Counted from the stretch's first letter, positions 16,633 through 24,414 are shown. The stretch: 33,954 nucleotides of DNA from Actinomycetes bacterium (GCA_025964575.1 JAOPYO010000224.1:1-33954), one strand, 5' to 3'. Notes: generated by a model not told the origin, from the sequence alone. Translations and numbers: made by a program.

Positions 16633-18660
16633 GTGTACAACCCGCCCCCCGCTCCGCCGCCTGGACCGCCGCCGCCGCCCGGCGGCTACCCTCCTCCGGG
16701 CGGTGGATACCCACCGGGCGGGGGTTACCCACCAGGAGGGGGTTATCCACCGGGCGGGGGCTACCCGCCGGGCGGCGGCTATCCGCCGGGCGGGACGCCC
16801 CCTGGCGGCTGGTACCCACCGGCCGGCCAACCGCCCTCAGGGGGGCCGCCCCCAGGGGGCCCGCCCGCTGGCGGGCCGCCTGGAGGTCGCCGGCGTCCCC
16901 GGCGCGGTGGCCTCTTCGCGCTGCTGACGTTGCTGCTGGTGGGGGCCGTCGCCGCGGCAGTGGTGTTCTTCGTGGTGAACAAGGGCGGCAGTGCCGCCTG
17001 CGGCAGCTCAGGGGTCACGCTCAATGTGGTGTCCTCGCCGGAGAAGTACGGCTTGATGCAGCAGTTCGCCAAGGACTACAGCGGTCGCACCGTCGGCGGG
17101 AAGTGCGTCGACGTCGCCGTGCAGAACAAGTCCTCCGGCGAGGCGATGGTGGCGCTGGCCCGCGGCTGGAACGCCCAGGCCGACGGCGGCCCGCAACCAG
17201 ACGTATGGTCGCCGGCCAGCTCCACCTGGGTGGGGCTGCTGCGTCAGCGGGTGTCGCAGAACGGCAAGAGCGACCTGGTGCCCAACGACGCCCCCGGCAT
17301 CGCCGTCGCACCGCTGGTGATCGCCATGCCCCGGCCGATGGCGCAGGCGCTCGGCTGGCCGGACAAGGCCCTCGGCTGGGATGACATCCTCAAGCTCTCG
17401 AAAAACCCGAAGGGCTGGGGCGCCTACGGCCACCCCGAGTGGGGTCCCTTCCGGCTCGGCAAGACCAACCCGAACTTCTCCACCTCCGGGCTGAACGCGA
17501 CCATCGGCACCTACTTCGCAGCCACCCAGAAGTCAGACGATCTCACCGCCGCGGACATCGATCGCACCGGCGTTCAGTCGTACGTCCGTGGGGTGGAGAG
17601 CTCGATCGTGCACTACGGCGACACGACGCTGACCTTCCTGCAGGGTCTCCAGCGGGCCGACGACGCCGGGCAGGGCATGACCTACGTCTCGGCCGTCGCG
17701 GTCGAGGAGATGTCGGTCTGGTACTACAACCAGGGCAACCCGACCGGGAATCCGGAGACCGCGGGAAAGCACGCCAAGCCCAAGACTCCACTCGTCGCGA
17801 TCTACCCCAAGGAAGGGACGCTGGTTTCGGACCATCCGTACATGGCCCTGGGCACGAGTGGGAAGAAGGACATCGCCGCGGACTTCCTCACGTACCTGCG
17901 CGGTGACAAGGTCCAGCAGCGGTTCGGCAAGGACGCCTTCCGCACCTACGACAACAAGCCCTCGTCGCTCACCACCCAGGCCAACGGGCTGCTGCCGGAT
18001 CAGCCGAAGAAGATGATCGCCCCGCCCGCGCCCGCGGTGCTCGACAAGGTGCTCCGCAGCTGGGAGTCACTCCGCAAGCGGTCCAACGTCCTCATGGTGG
18101 TGGACGTTTCCGGCTCCATGGCCGAAAGCGTGCCCGGCACCGGCAAGAACAAGATGCAGCTGGCCAAAGGGTCCCTGAGCAAGGCGATGGACGGGTTCAT
18201 CGACGTCGACCGGGTGGGGCTCTGGGAGTTCGCCACCAAGCTGCGCGGCAACACCGACTACCAGGAGCTCGCGCCGATCGGGCCGATGAGCGCCCCGGGC
18301 AGGCGGGCCCTGCTGAAGGGCAAGGTCAACGGGCTGACGCCGCGCACCGACACCGGCCTGTACGACACGACCCTGGCCGCCTATGAGCAGGTCAAGAACC
18401 ACCTCCAAGCCGGAGCGATCAACTCGGTGGTCGTCATGACGGACGGCCAGAACGACGATCCGGGCGGAATCTCGCTGAGCGGGCTGCTCTCCAAGCTGGA
18501 CGGGGAGAGCGGTGTGCGGGTCTTCACCGTCGCCTACGGCAAGGGCGCCGACCAGGGGGTCCTCAAGCAGATCTCCGAGACGACCAACGCCGCGGCCTAC
18601 ACCGCCGGCGATCCGACCAGCCTCGACAAGGTCCTGGCGGCGGTCACGTCGAACTTCTGA
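16633..18660 (+). CDS. Membrane-anchored substrate-binding and VWA domain protein
   Basis: A 675-residue protein in four parts. Residues 1-90 are a Pro/Gly/Tyr-rich cytoplasmic tail with five GYPPGGG heptads, coded by 21-bp repeats near 16705-16800. Arg-rich residues 86-91 precede one transmembrane helix (93-116). Residues about 125-450 resemble an extracellular solute-binding domain (LNVVSSPEKYGLMQQFAKDY onward). From about 480 to the end is a von Willebrand A domain with a complete MIDAS: D491-x-S-x-S in VDVSGSM, a distal Thr in PRTDTGLYDT, and MTDGQ. GTG at 16633 has GGAGG nine bases ahead. The architecture is known in actinobacteria but its role is not settled; metal-dependent binding of a surface ligand is likely. 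It is convergent with the PLP enzyme, six bases apart. Confidence 0.88.
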   Translation: MYNPPPAPPPGPPPPPGGYPPPGGGYPPGGGYPPGGGYPPGGGYPPGGGYPPGGTPPGGWYPPAGQPPSGGPPPGGPPAGGPPGGRRRPRRGGLFALLTLLLVGAVAAAVVFFVVNKGGSAACGSSGVTLNVVSSPEKYGLMQQFAKDYSGRTVGGKCVDVAVQNKSSGEAMVALARGWNAQADGGPQPDVWSPASSTWVGLLRQRVSQNGKSDLVPNDAPGIAVAPLVIAMPRPMAQALGWPDKALGWDDILKLSKNPKGWGAYGHPEWGPFRLGKTNPNFSTSGLNATIGTYFAATQKSDDLTAADIDRTGVQSYVRGVESSIVHYGDTTLTFLQGLQRADDAGQGMTYVSAVAVEEMSVWYYNQGNPTGNPETAGKHAKPKTPLVAIYPKEGTLVSDHPYMALGTSGKKDIAADFLTYLRGDKVQQRFGKDAFRTYDNKPSSLTTQANGLLPDQPKKMIAPPAPAVLDKVLRSWESLRKRSNVLMVVDVSGSMAESVPGTGKNKMQLAKGSLSKAMDGFIDVDRVGLWEFATKLRGNTDYQELAPIGPMSAPGRRALLKGKVNGLTPRTDTGLYDTTLAAYEQVKNHLQAGAINSVVVMTDGQNDDPGGISLSGLLSKLDGESGVRVFTVAYGKGADQGVLKQISETTNAAAYTAGDPTSLDKVLAAVTSNF

Positions 18661-18666
18661 GAGTCC

Positions 18667-19560
18667 CTATCCGGTGAGGACGGCGATGATCCGGGTGCCG
18701 GCGGGGAAGACCCGTCGGCCGGAGAGGGCGTAGATGCCGTACATCATCTTGGCGGTGTAGATCCGGTCCAGGGTGATGTCGTGGCGGGCGGTGAAGTCGT
18801 CGATGAACGCGCCCAGTTCGGGAGTCGTGCGGGCGTAGCCGCCGAAGTGGAAGTCCTGCTCGATGCTCCAGTTCCCCGAGCCGGAGCCGCAGGCCTCCCG
18901 TTGCAGGCGGTCGACGTCGGCATTGAGGAAGGATCCGCCCTTGAGCACGGCGAATCCCAGGGCCCGCTGTCCTGGCCGGAGCCCGGTGGCGATCCCGGCG
19001 AGCGTGCCGCCGGTGCCGCACGGACAGCAGATGACGTCGTACGGCTCGGTGATCTCGGCGGGGAGTTGGGCGCAGCCGCGCACCGCCGCCGCGTTGCTGC
19101 CGCCCTCGGGCAGCAGATAGAAGTCCCCCCATCGCTCCCGAAGAGCATCGAGCACGGCCGGTTCGGTCTTCGCCCGGTACGTCGCGCGGTCCATGTACGT
19201 CAGCAGCATCCCGCGCTCGGTGGCGTAGGCGAGCGATGGGTTGAGCGGGAGCCGCTCCTCGCCGCGGACCACCCCGATCGTGGTGAGGCCCAGGTAGTGC
19301 CCGGCCGCGGCCGTCGCCCGGAGGTGGTTGGAGTAGGCGCCGCCGAACGTCAGCAGCGTGCGCCGCCCCATCGCCGTGGCCGCGGCGAGGTTGTGCTCGA
19401 GCTTGCGCCACTTGTTCCCCGGCAGCTCGGGATGGATCAGGTCGTCCCGTTTCACCGACAGGCTCAGCCCGTGCCGGGTCAGCCGGTCGTCGTCCAGCCG
19501 TACGAGCGGGGAGGGCAGCCGCAACTCCGCCAGCACCGACTCCGGCCAGATCACTCCCAT
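18667..19560 (-). CDS. PLP enzyme of the ACC deaminase/D-cysteine desulfhydrase family
   Basis: A 297-residue fold-type II PLP enzyme. The Schiff-base lysine is likely Lys50 in PGNKWRKLE, the conserved Ser77-Asn78 lie in GGAYSNH, and the phosphate loop is CGTGGTLAG. IYTAKMMYG near the C-terminus keeps the active-site tyrosine segment. The closing H-T-G-G motif of many relatives is V-L-T-G here, so neither 1-aminocyclopropane-1-carboxylate deaminase nor D-cysteine desulfhydrase can be assigned. Either activity would release ammonia and a keto acid. The upstream neighbour on the same strand begins four bases away, so the two genes are probably cotranscribed. Confidence 0.85.
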   Translation of the reverse strand: MGVIWPESVLAELRLPSPLVRLDDDRLTRHGLSLSVKRDDLIHPELPGNKWRKLEHNLAAATAMGRRTLLTFGGAYSNHLRATAAAGHYLGLTTIGVVRGEERLPLNPSLAYATERGMLLTYMDRATYRAKTEPAVLDALRERWGDFYLLPEGGSNAAAVRGCAQLPAEITEPYDVICCPCGTGGTLAGIATGLRPGQRALGFAVLKGGSFLNADVDRLQREACGSGSGNWSIEQDFHFGGYARTTPELGAFIDDFTARHDITLDRIYTAKMMYGIYALSGRRVFPAGTRIIAVLTG

Positions 19561-19564
19561 GTCT

Positions 19565-20434
19565 TCAGCTTGGCAGAGGTCGCCTACGCCCGAGCGGCAG
19601 GAGGCCCGCGTCGAGCAGGGTCCTGGTGATCGGGCCGCCCAGCTCGCAGAGCCGCTCGGCGTCCGCCTCGGGGAGCGCGCCGTACGCGGGCAGCGACGCG
19701 AGGTCCGTACGCTCCTCGACGCGCTCCCGCAGCAGACGGCCCTCCTCGGACAGCACGAACTCCTCGCCCGCGGGCAGCAGTCCCTTGACGCGGAGCAGCT
19801 CGACAGCGGCGTCCCAGATCTCGTCGGGCCAGCCCCGGCTCGCCCGCAGGAACGTGACCGGCACCTCGCCGCTCGCCCCGTGCAGGATCAGCGCCTCCAG
19901 CCCGTCGAGGCCTTCCAGCAGCAGGGCGGCGAGGTGCCCGTCGCCGCGGAATTCCCGCAGCAGCGTTTGAGCGTGCCACAGCACGAGGTGCGGTTCGTCC
20001 GGCCAGGGAAGCGCGGCGTGCGCGGCGAACAGCGGGCGCCCTTCTAGCCGCTCGCAGGCGGCTTCCGCGGCCCGCCGGGCCAGCGCGGCGGCCTCCACCA
20101 GACCGGGTGCGGAGATCGACTCGCCGAGCCCGCGGCGCAACGCCTGGTCGGCCGCGGCGAGCCGGGCCGTCAGCAGGGCCTCGGGCGTGGTGATGTCCCA
20201 TGCCGCCGGAATGGCCTGACGGACGAGGACGGGGCAGAAGTTGAAAAAGCAGGCGATCACCGTCTCGGCGGACGCCGGGCCGAGGGCCGCGCTTCGGGAG
20301 GCGAAGTAGCCCATGTTCGGATCGGTGAGCCCCAGCGCCGCGTAGGCGGCCGGGGCCTCCGGCACGAAATAGATCATTCCGTGGACGGGCTCGAGGCGGC
20401 GCCACGCGCGGCGGGCCAGGGCAGAGGTGATCAC
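19565..20434 (-). CDS. SCO6745-family protein
   Basis: A 289-residue protein starting at GTG 20434, with GGAG nine bases upstream. The N-terminal A-R-R-A-W-R-R-L-E-P-V-H-G-M-I-Y-F-V-P-E-A stretch, the MGYFASRSAALGP motif and the FFNFCPVLVRQAIP segment are characteristic of the actinobacterial SCO6745 (SalK-like) family as I recall it. The C-terminal 80 residues (about 205-285) look like a winged-helix region with a GLLPAGEEFVLSEEGRLLRE wing. No catalytic motif or signal peptide is visible, and the biochemical role is unknown. A long N-terminal extension in the same frame is rejected because it runs through the palindrome at 20472-20489. It is likely the first gene of a two-gene unit with the PLP enzyme. 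Confidence 0.78.
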   Translation of the reverse strand: MITSALARRAWRRLEPVHGMIYFVPEAPAAYAALGLTDPNMGYFASRSAALGPASAETVIACFFNFCPVLVRQAIPAAWDITTPEALLTARLAAADQALRRGLGESISAPGLVEAAALARRAAEAACERLEGRPLFAAHAALPWPDEPHLVLWHAQTLLREFRGDGHLAALLLEGLDGLEALILHGASGEVPVTFLRASRGWPDEIWDAAVELLRVKGLLPAGEEFVLSEEGRLLRERVEERTDLASLPAYGALPEADAERLCELGGPITRTLLDAGLLPLGRRRPLPS

Positions 20435-20471
20435 GTGGGTGCACTCCAGATGGTCGCGGGTGGGCGCGACA

Positions 20472-20489
20472 ATACCGACCGGTCGGTAT
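20472..20489. promoter_or_regulatory. Perfect 18-bp palindrome, TetR-type operator
   Basis: ATACCGACCGGTCGGTAT is its own reverse complement. It lies 38-55 bases before the GTG at 20434, in the promoter zone of the SCO6745-family gene. Unspaced palindromes of this length and composition are typical of TetR/AcrR operators. Confidence 0.65.
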
Positions 20490-20526
20490 GCCAGGCAAGA
20501 CCTCGCCCTGACCATCCGGAGAGGCA

Positions 20527-20578
20527 TTGCGCGTCTCCCCATCCGGCGGCTAGCGTTCCCAAGCAAGCATTCGCTTGG
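20527..20578 (+). promoter_or_regulatory. Promoter with overlapping inverted repeat
   Basis: TTGCGC (20527-20532) and TAGCGT (20551-20556) are 18 bases apart, a plausible -35/-10 pair for the gene at 20607. CCAAGC (20559-20564) and GCTTGG (20573-20578) form an inverted repeat at the expected start of transcription. CCAAGCAAGC...GCTTGG resembles TetR-family operators common near acyl-CoA genes in actinomycetes. Confidence 0.4.
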
Positions 20579-20606
20579 CTCGTTTGCCGTTCGACAGGGA
20601 GGGTGT

Positions 20607-21374
20607 ATGCGCCGCGGGATCTACCTGCTTGAAGAGGTCGAGTTCCACCCCATGAACTCGCGCAAACCCCTGGAGTACCTCACCTGGCTCACCCGCTACA
20701 AGCGGGAGGACGACGAGATGCCGGTGGACGCCCCCGAGCTCACCAAGGGCCTGTCCGTCCGGTCCCGTGAGATCGATCTGGTCGGTGCCTTCTACGCGGT
20801 CGGCATCACCGGGCATCCGCAGTTCAAGGTCGTGACCCTGTGGGACTGTCACGGCGGCTGGGATGGCGGCTGGCGGCAGATGATGGACATCTACGACGGC
20901 GTCAAGGAGCGGCTCTTCCTCTCCGACATCGACGACATGAGGCACACCGCGTTCTCCCGGCCGCTCGGCGCGGCCCCCGGGAGCCCTGCGCTCGCCGCGG
21001 TCCTGGCCGAGTCCTACGCCGCGCCGTTCTATGTCTTCGAGAGCGCGACCGTGCGTCCGGGAGCCGCCCTCGACTACCTCGCGGCCGTCCAGGAGGAGCG
21101 GGCTCCGATGCTGGCCGACCATGGTCAGCGGTTGATCGGGTCGTACGAGGTGCAGTTCTGCGACACCGAGGTCGTCACGCTCTGGGGAACCTCGCTCGAC
21201 GCCCACTTGACCCTGCAGCGGTCCAGGGACGCCGCCCTCGGCCTGGACGACGAGGTCGAGGCCGACCATCGGCTGGTGTCCTGGCGCAAGCGCGCCCGTG
21301 ACTTCCTCGGCGGCGGCTGGCGGGAGAACCTCCTCGCTCCCTTCCCCGGCTCCAAGCTGGCCCCGAAGGGTTAA
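20607..21374 (+). CDS. NIPSNAP-like dimeric alpha/beta-barrel protein
   Basis: A 255-residue protein with no signal peptide. Residues 138-205 (YVFESATVRPGAALDYLAAV, then EVVTLWGTSLDAH) resemble a NIPSNAP-type ferredoxin-like domain. Residues 55-115 (VGAFYAVGITGHPQFKVVTLWD, then WRQMMD) look like a diverged copy, so the chain may fold as two tandem domains. No catalytic residues are assigned; members of this fold range from binding proteins to small monooxygenases and isomerases. GGGAGGG ends four bases before the ATG at 20607. Its stop codon overlaps that of the convergent acetyltransferase in TTAA (21371-21374). Identification rests on weak similarity. Confidence 0.65.
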   Translation: MRRGIYLLEEVEFHPMNSRKPLEYLTWLTRYKREDDEMPVDAPELTKGLSVRSREIDLVGAFYAVGITGHPQFKVVTLWDCHGGWDGGWRQMMDIYDGVKERLFLSDIDDMRHTAFSRPLGAAPGSPALAAVLAESYAAPFYVFESATVRPGAALDYLAAVQEERAPMLADHGQRLIGSYEVQFCDTEVVTLWGTSLDAHLTLQRSRDAALGLDDEVEADHRLVSWRKRARDFLGGGWRENLLAPFPGSKLAPKG

Positions 21375-21865
21375 TGGTCGGGCTGCCGCACCTCGGTGCG
21401 GAAGGGCCGGAACCCGCGGCGCTGATAGTTGGGCAGCGCGTTCGGGTGGTCGCGGGTGGAGGTGTGCAGCCATACCCGCCTTGCGCCTTCGAACTCCCAC
21501 GCCTGGCGGATGGTGAGGGTCAGCGCGTGCCCGCCCAGGCCCTTTCCGACGAACTCGGGAAGCAGGCCGAACGTGGTGATCTCCACCTCCCCGGCAGGAT
21601 GCGGTTCGAGATCCGCGATCCCGGCGACGTCGGTCTCATGCTTGATGAGCCAGTACTGACGGAGAGGATCGGCCAGCCACCGCGCCCATTCCTCGTCCGA
21701 CCGGGTGGAACTTCGCCAGCCGTGGGGAGCCCCGACCCGCGCCTGCGTCGGCACGATCAGCGGGGAGGTCCGATCGACCTGCTCCAGCACGACTCCGGCG
21801 GCCGGCGTGGCCGGGCTCAGCTGGTCGGGGCCGGTCATTTCCAGATAGGTGATTATCTCTTCCAC
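21371..21865 (-). CDS. GNAT-family N-acetyltransferase
   Basis: A 164-residue protein. I place the start at GTG 21865 (M-E-E-I-I-T-Y-L-E-M-T-G-P-D), because actinobacterial relatives begin with the same YLEMT segment. ATG at 21838 is an alternative. The acetyl-CoA loop is F-V-G-K-G-L-G-G (about 110-117) after the E-I-T-T-F-G-L-L-P strand, and the C-terminal N-Y-Q-R-R-G-F-R is the usual end of the fold. The acceptor is unknown. The MITE-like element ends 12 bases upstream of the start, so this gene's native promoter region was split or replaced by the insertion; the frame runs on into the element but that extension is not genuine. Confidence 0.85.
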   Translation of the reverse strand: MEEIITYLEMTGPDQLSPATPAAGVVLEQVDRTSPLIVPTQARVGAPHGWRSSTRSDEEWARWLADPLRQYWLIKHETDVAGIADLEPHPAGEVEITTFGLLPEFVGKGLGGHALTLTIRQAWEFEGARRVWLHTSTRDHPNALPNYQRRGFRPFRTEVRQPDH

Positions 21866-21876
21866 GAAGTCCAGGC

Positions 21877-22042
21877 TAGGGCGTGTCCCGTGGGTCTCGT
21901 TCGTCGCGAGCGGTGATCCAGGTGGATGCGTCGCAAGGCGGAGGAGGGAGGCGGACCGGTGTTGTCCGTCGACCGACGACAACGCAGCGAGGCGCCGCCT
22001 GGGCGCCGCGCAGCAGGACATAGATCCACGGGACATGCCCTA
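21877..22042. mobile_element. MITE-like non-autonomous element, 166 bp
   Basis: TAGGGCGTGTCCCGTGG (21877-21893) and CCACGGGACATGCCCTA (22026-22042) are terminal inverted repeats with one mismatch in 17. If the outer TA on each side is the target duplication, the ends are GGGCGTGTCCC-type, as in actinomycete IS630/IS5-like elements. The inside has no transposase frame and holds further GC-rich dyads. It lies between the hairpin after the nickel permease gene and the acetyltransferase start. Confidence 0.7.
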
Positions 22043-22055
22043 CCCCCGCACGACC

Positions 22056-22116
22056 CGCCGATCTCGAAGTTGGAGCCCTCACAATCTCGTCGAGGGCTCC
22101 AACTTCAAGATCGGCG
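22056..22116 (-). terminator. Strong hairpin terminator after the nickel permease gene
   Basis: 25-base arms (22056-22080 and 22092-22116) pair with one mismatch around an 11-base loop. The arms contain AAGTTGGAGCCCTC and GAGGGCTCCAACTT. It begins within 10 bases of the permease stop. There is no long T-tract, which is usual for actinomycete hairpin terminators. Confidence 0.75.
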
Positions 22117-22121
22117 AGTGT

Positions 22122-23228
22122 TCAGGCGTCGGCGTCGCGGAGGGCGGCGGTCCAGCGTTGCTCTATTCGGGCGAACTTCCACACTGCTGCCGCGGTCAGC
22201 CACATTGTCAGGAGCACTCCGGTGATGATGAACCCGGCGATGTTCAAGTCGAGCCCGGCGATCCAGTCCCAGAAACCTCCGGTCAGGCCGAAGCGGTCCT
22301 GGGCGACCTGCAGCAGCTCGGTGCCGCCGATGACGAAGGCGAACGCCACCGACACCCCGGTGAGGGCGATGTTGTAGAAGACCTTGCGGACCGGGTTGGA
22401 GAAGGCCCAGCCGTAGGCGAAGTTCATGAACGTGCCGTCGATGGTGTCCCACAGCGACATACCGGCGGCGAAGATGATCGGCAGGCACAGCACGGCGTAC
22501 CAGGGCAGCGAGCTCGCGGCGGCCGCGCTGCCGGCCATGGCCAGCAGGCCGACCTCGGTGGCGGTGTCGAAGCCGAGCCCGAACAGGAAACCCAGGGGGT
22601 ACATCTGCCATGGCTTGGTGATCGCCCGGGTGAAGCGGCCCAGGATGCGGTTCATGAAACCGCGGTTGTTGAGCTGCTCCTCCAACGCCGCCTCGTCATA
22701 GGTGCCGCGCTTCATTTCGCGGAAGATCCTGACGATCCCGGCCAGGATGACCAGGTTGATGATCGCGATGACGAAGAGGAACGTTCCCGAGACGGTCGGG
22801 CCGATGGTCCCGGTGATCGTGTGCAGTCCCGACCGGTCGTCGGAGATCCCGTTGGACAGCGCCTTGATCCCGAAGCCGAGCAGCAGGCAGGCCGTGAAGA
22901 CCACCGACGAGTGACCGAGGGAGAACCAGAAGCCCACGGACACGGGGCGCTGGCCGTCGGTCATGAGCTTGCGGGTCGTGTTGTCGATCGCGGCCAGGTG
23001 GTCGGCGTCGAAGGCGTGCCGCATGCCCAGGACATAGGCGGTCACGCCGATTCCGATGCCGAAGAGCTTTCCGTTGCCGAGCTGGTAGTGCTCAGGTGCC
23101 ACGAGGACGAGCAGCGTGCCCCAGCCGACCAGATGCAGAAGCGCGATGAAGGCGCCCATGCCGGCCACACGGCCCCATTCCATCGAAGTCAGCCGACTCC
23201 GCGATCTCGTCTCGCCGACCATGGCCAT
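22122..23228 (-). CDS. NiCoT-family nickel/cobalt permease (HoxN/NixA type)
   Basis: A 368-residue membrane protein with about eight hydrophobic helices. The family signature RHAFDADHLAAIDNTTRK lies in helix II (His71-His77 of the permease), with LGFDTATEVG and GFWFSLGHSSVVF as further conserved segments. These residues bind Ni2+ or Co2+ during uptake. ATG 23228 is preferred because AGGGAG (23233-23238) stands just before it; ATG 23222 and an upstream GTG-type extension are alternatives. A Nur-like box lies about 50 bases upstream, and a CooC-like nickel ATPase gene is divergent on the other side, so nickel is the more likely substrate. Confidence 0.93.
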   Translation of the reverse strand: MAMVGETRSRSRLTSMEWGRVAGMGAFIALLHLVGWGTLLVLVAPEHYQLGNGKLFGIGIGVTAYVLGMRHAFDADHLAAIDNTTRKLMTDGQRPVSVGFWFSLGHSSVVFTACLLLGFGIKALSNGISDDRSGLHTITGTIGPTVSGTFLFVIAIINLVILAGIVRIFREMKRGTYDEAALEEQLNNRGFMNRILGRFTRAITKPWQMYPLGFLFGLGFDTATEVGLLAMAGSAAAASSLPWYAVLCLPIIFAAGMSLWDTIDGTFMNFAYGWAFSNPVRKVFYNIALTGVSVAFAFVIGGTELLQVAQDRFGLTGGFWDWIAGLDLNIAGFIITGVLLTMWLTAAAVWKFARIEQRWTAALRDADA

Positions 23229-23266
23229 AGCGCTCCCTGTACGTATCCGCTCCCGCAACTCCTCCG

Positions 23267-23295
23267 AGATTGTCGCAGTTGCAAGCTATTTGCAA
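23267..23295 (-). promoter_or_regulatory. Promoter of the nickel permease, overlapping the Nur-like box
   Basis: On the minus strand TTGCAA (23295-23290) and CAATCT (23272-23267) are separated by 17 bases. The -35 is the distal half of the Nur-like box, so repressor binding would exclude RNA polymerase. Confidence 0.5.
23279..23295. promoter_or_regulatory. Nur (nickel-responsive Fur-family) box
   Basis: TTGCAA (23279-23284), five bases, TTGCAA (23290-23295); outer G and C extend the inverted repeat to seven bases per arm (23278-23296). This equals the Streptomyces Nur consensus tTGCaa-N5-ttGCAA. It sits between a nickel permease and a nickel-insertion-type ATPase that diverge from it. Confidence 0.8.
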
Positions 23296-23408
23296 CAAGC
23301 CGGGTCGGGCGACTGGAGAGGGCGCACTGTGGATTCCGCTTGATTCGATCTTGAGTGACCGGAAGACTGCTAGTGGCAATGGTTTTCATATCCGGTTCGG
23401 GGGTTTTC

Positions 23409-24395
23409 GTGAAGGTTGCGTTCGTGGGCAAGGGCGGCAGCGGTAAGACGACCTTGTCGTCGCTGTTCGTCAGGCACTTGGCGGAGCAGAGGGACGGTCA
23501 CGGGACGCGTGCGAAGGTCGTGGCGATCGACGCGGACATCAACCAGCACCTGGGCGCCGCCCTGGGGCTGGATGAGACGGTCGCCGCCAAGATTCCCGCG
23601 ATGGGAGACCATCTCGACGACATCAAGAACCACCTCCGCGGCACCAACCCGCGGATCACCTCCACCACGGCGATGGTCAAGACGACCCCGCCCGGTGGGG
23701 GTTCCCGGCTGCTCAGGGTCGGCGGCGACGACCCGGTCCATGCGCTCTCCCATGACCTCGACGGCATCATGGTCATGGCCACCGGGCCGTTCACCGACGA
23801 GGACCTGGGCGTCGCCTGCTACCACTCCAAGACGGGAGCGGTCGAGCTCTACCTCAACCACCTGGTCGACGGACCGGACGAGTACGTCGTGGTCGACATG
23901 ACGGCGGGCGCCGACACGTTCGCCTCCGGCCTGTTCACCCGGTTCGACCTGCTGTTCCTGGTGGCCGAGCCCACCCGCAAGGGCGTCGGCGTCTACCGGC
24001 AGTACATCGAGTACGCCAAGGACTACGACGTGGCCATCTCGGTGGTCGGCAACAAGGTGCAGAGCGCCGGTGACGTCGACTACCTGCGCGAACATGTCGG
24101 CGCCGATTTGCTGACCTGGTGCGAACAGTCCCCGGCCGTACGCGCGTGGGAGCAGGGGCGCGACGGCATCGCTCTGGAAGCCCACAACGAGTCGGCACTC
24201 GCCCGGATGCGTGAGGCGCTCGACGCCCGCCTCCAGGAGCGGGACTGGGCGAAGTTCTCCCGGCAGGCGGCGGAGTTCCACGTGAAGAACGCCCGTAGTT
24301 GGGCCAACCGGGCCGTCGGCGAGGATCTGGTGGCACAGGTCGATCCCGATTTCGTGCTGGGCCCCGAGGCGGTGGTCGCCACCTCACGAGTCTGA
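23409..24395 (+). CDS. CooC-like nickel-insertion ATPase (MinD/NifH-type P-loop)
   Basis: A 328-residue cytoplasmic ATPase. The deviant Walker A GKGGSGKTT (7-15) is at the very N-terminus, A-I-D-A-D-I-N at 39-45 is the switch I segment, and VVVDMTAGADTF (160-171) is Walker B and switch II. CooC proteins load nickel into CO dehydrogenase and bind metal through a C-x-C pair; here the corresponding region reads A-C-Y-H-S-K (Cys137, His139), so a Cys/His pair may serve instead. It diverges from the nickel permease around a Nur-like box, which supports a nickel chaperone role. GTG 23409 is chosen because it starts the family's M-K-V-A-F-V-G-K-G-G. ATG 23379 is possible. The nickel enzyme served is not in the window. 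Confidence 0.82.
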   Translation: MKVAFVGKGGSGKTTLSSLFVRHLAEQRDGHGTRAKVVAIDADINQHLGAALGLDETVAAKIPAMGDHLDDIKNHLRGTNPRITSTTAMVKTTPPGGGSRLLRVGGDDPVHALSHDLDGIMVMATGPFTDEDLGVACYHSKTGAVELYLNHLVDGPDEYVVVDMTAGADTFASGLFTRFDLLFLVAEPTRKGVGVYRQYIEYAKDYDVAISVVGNKVQSAGDVDYLREHVGADLLTWCEQSPAVRAWEQGRDGIALEAHNESALARMREALDARLQERDWAKFSRQAAEFHVKNARSWANRAVGEDLVAQVDPDFVLGPEAVVATSRV

Positions 24396-24414
24396 AACGG
24401 CCATGGGATAGGGC

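Noticed and set aside
21866..22036. Longer N-terminus for the acetyltransferase
   Set aside because: The extra 57 residues would be encoded by the MITE-like element.
21849..23354. A 501-codon plus-strand frame across the MITE and the nickel permease
   Set aside because: It crosses a mobile element and a hairpin and is antisense to a clear NiCoT gene.
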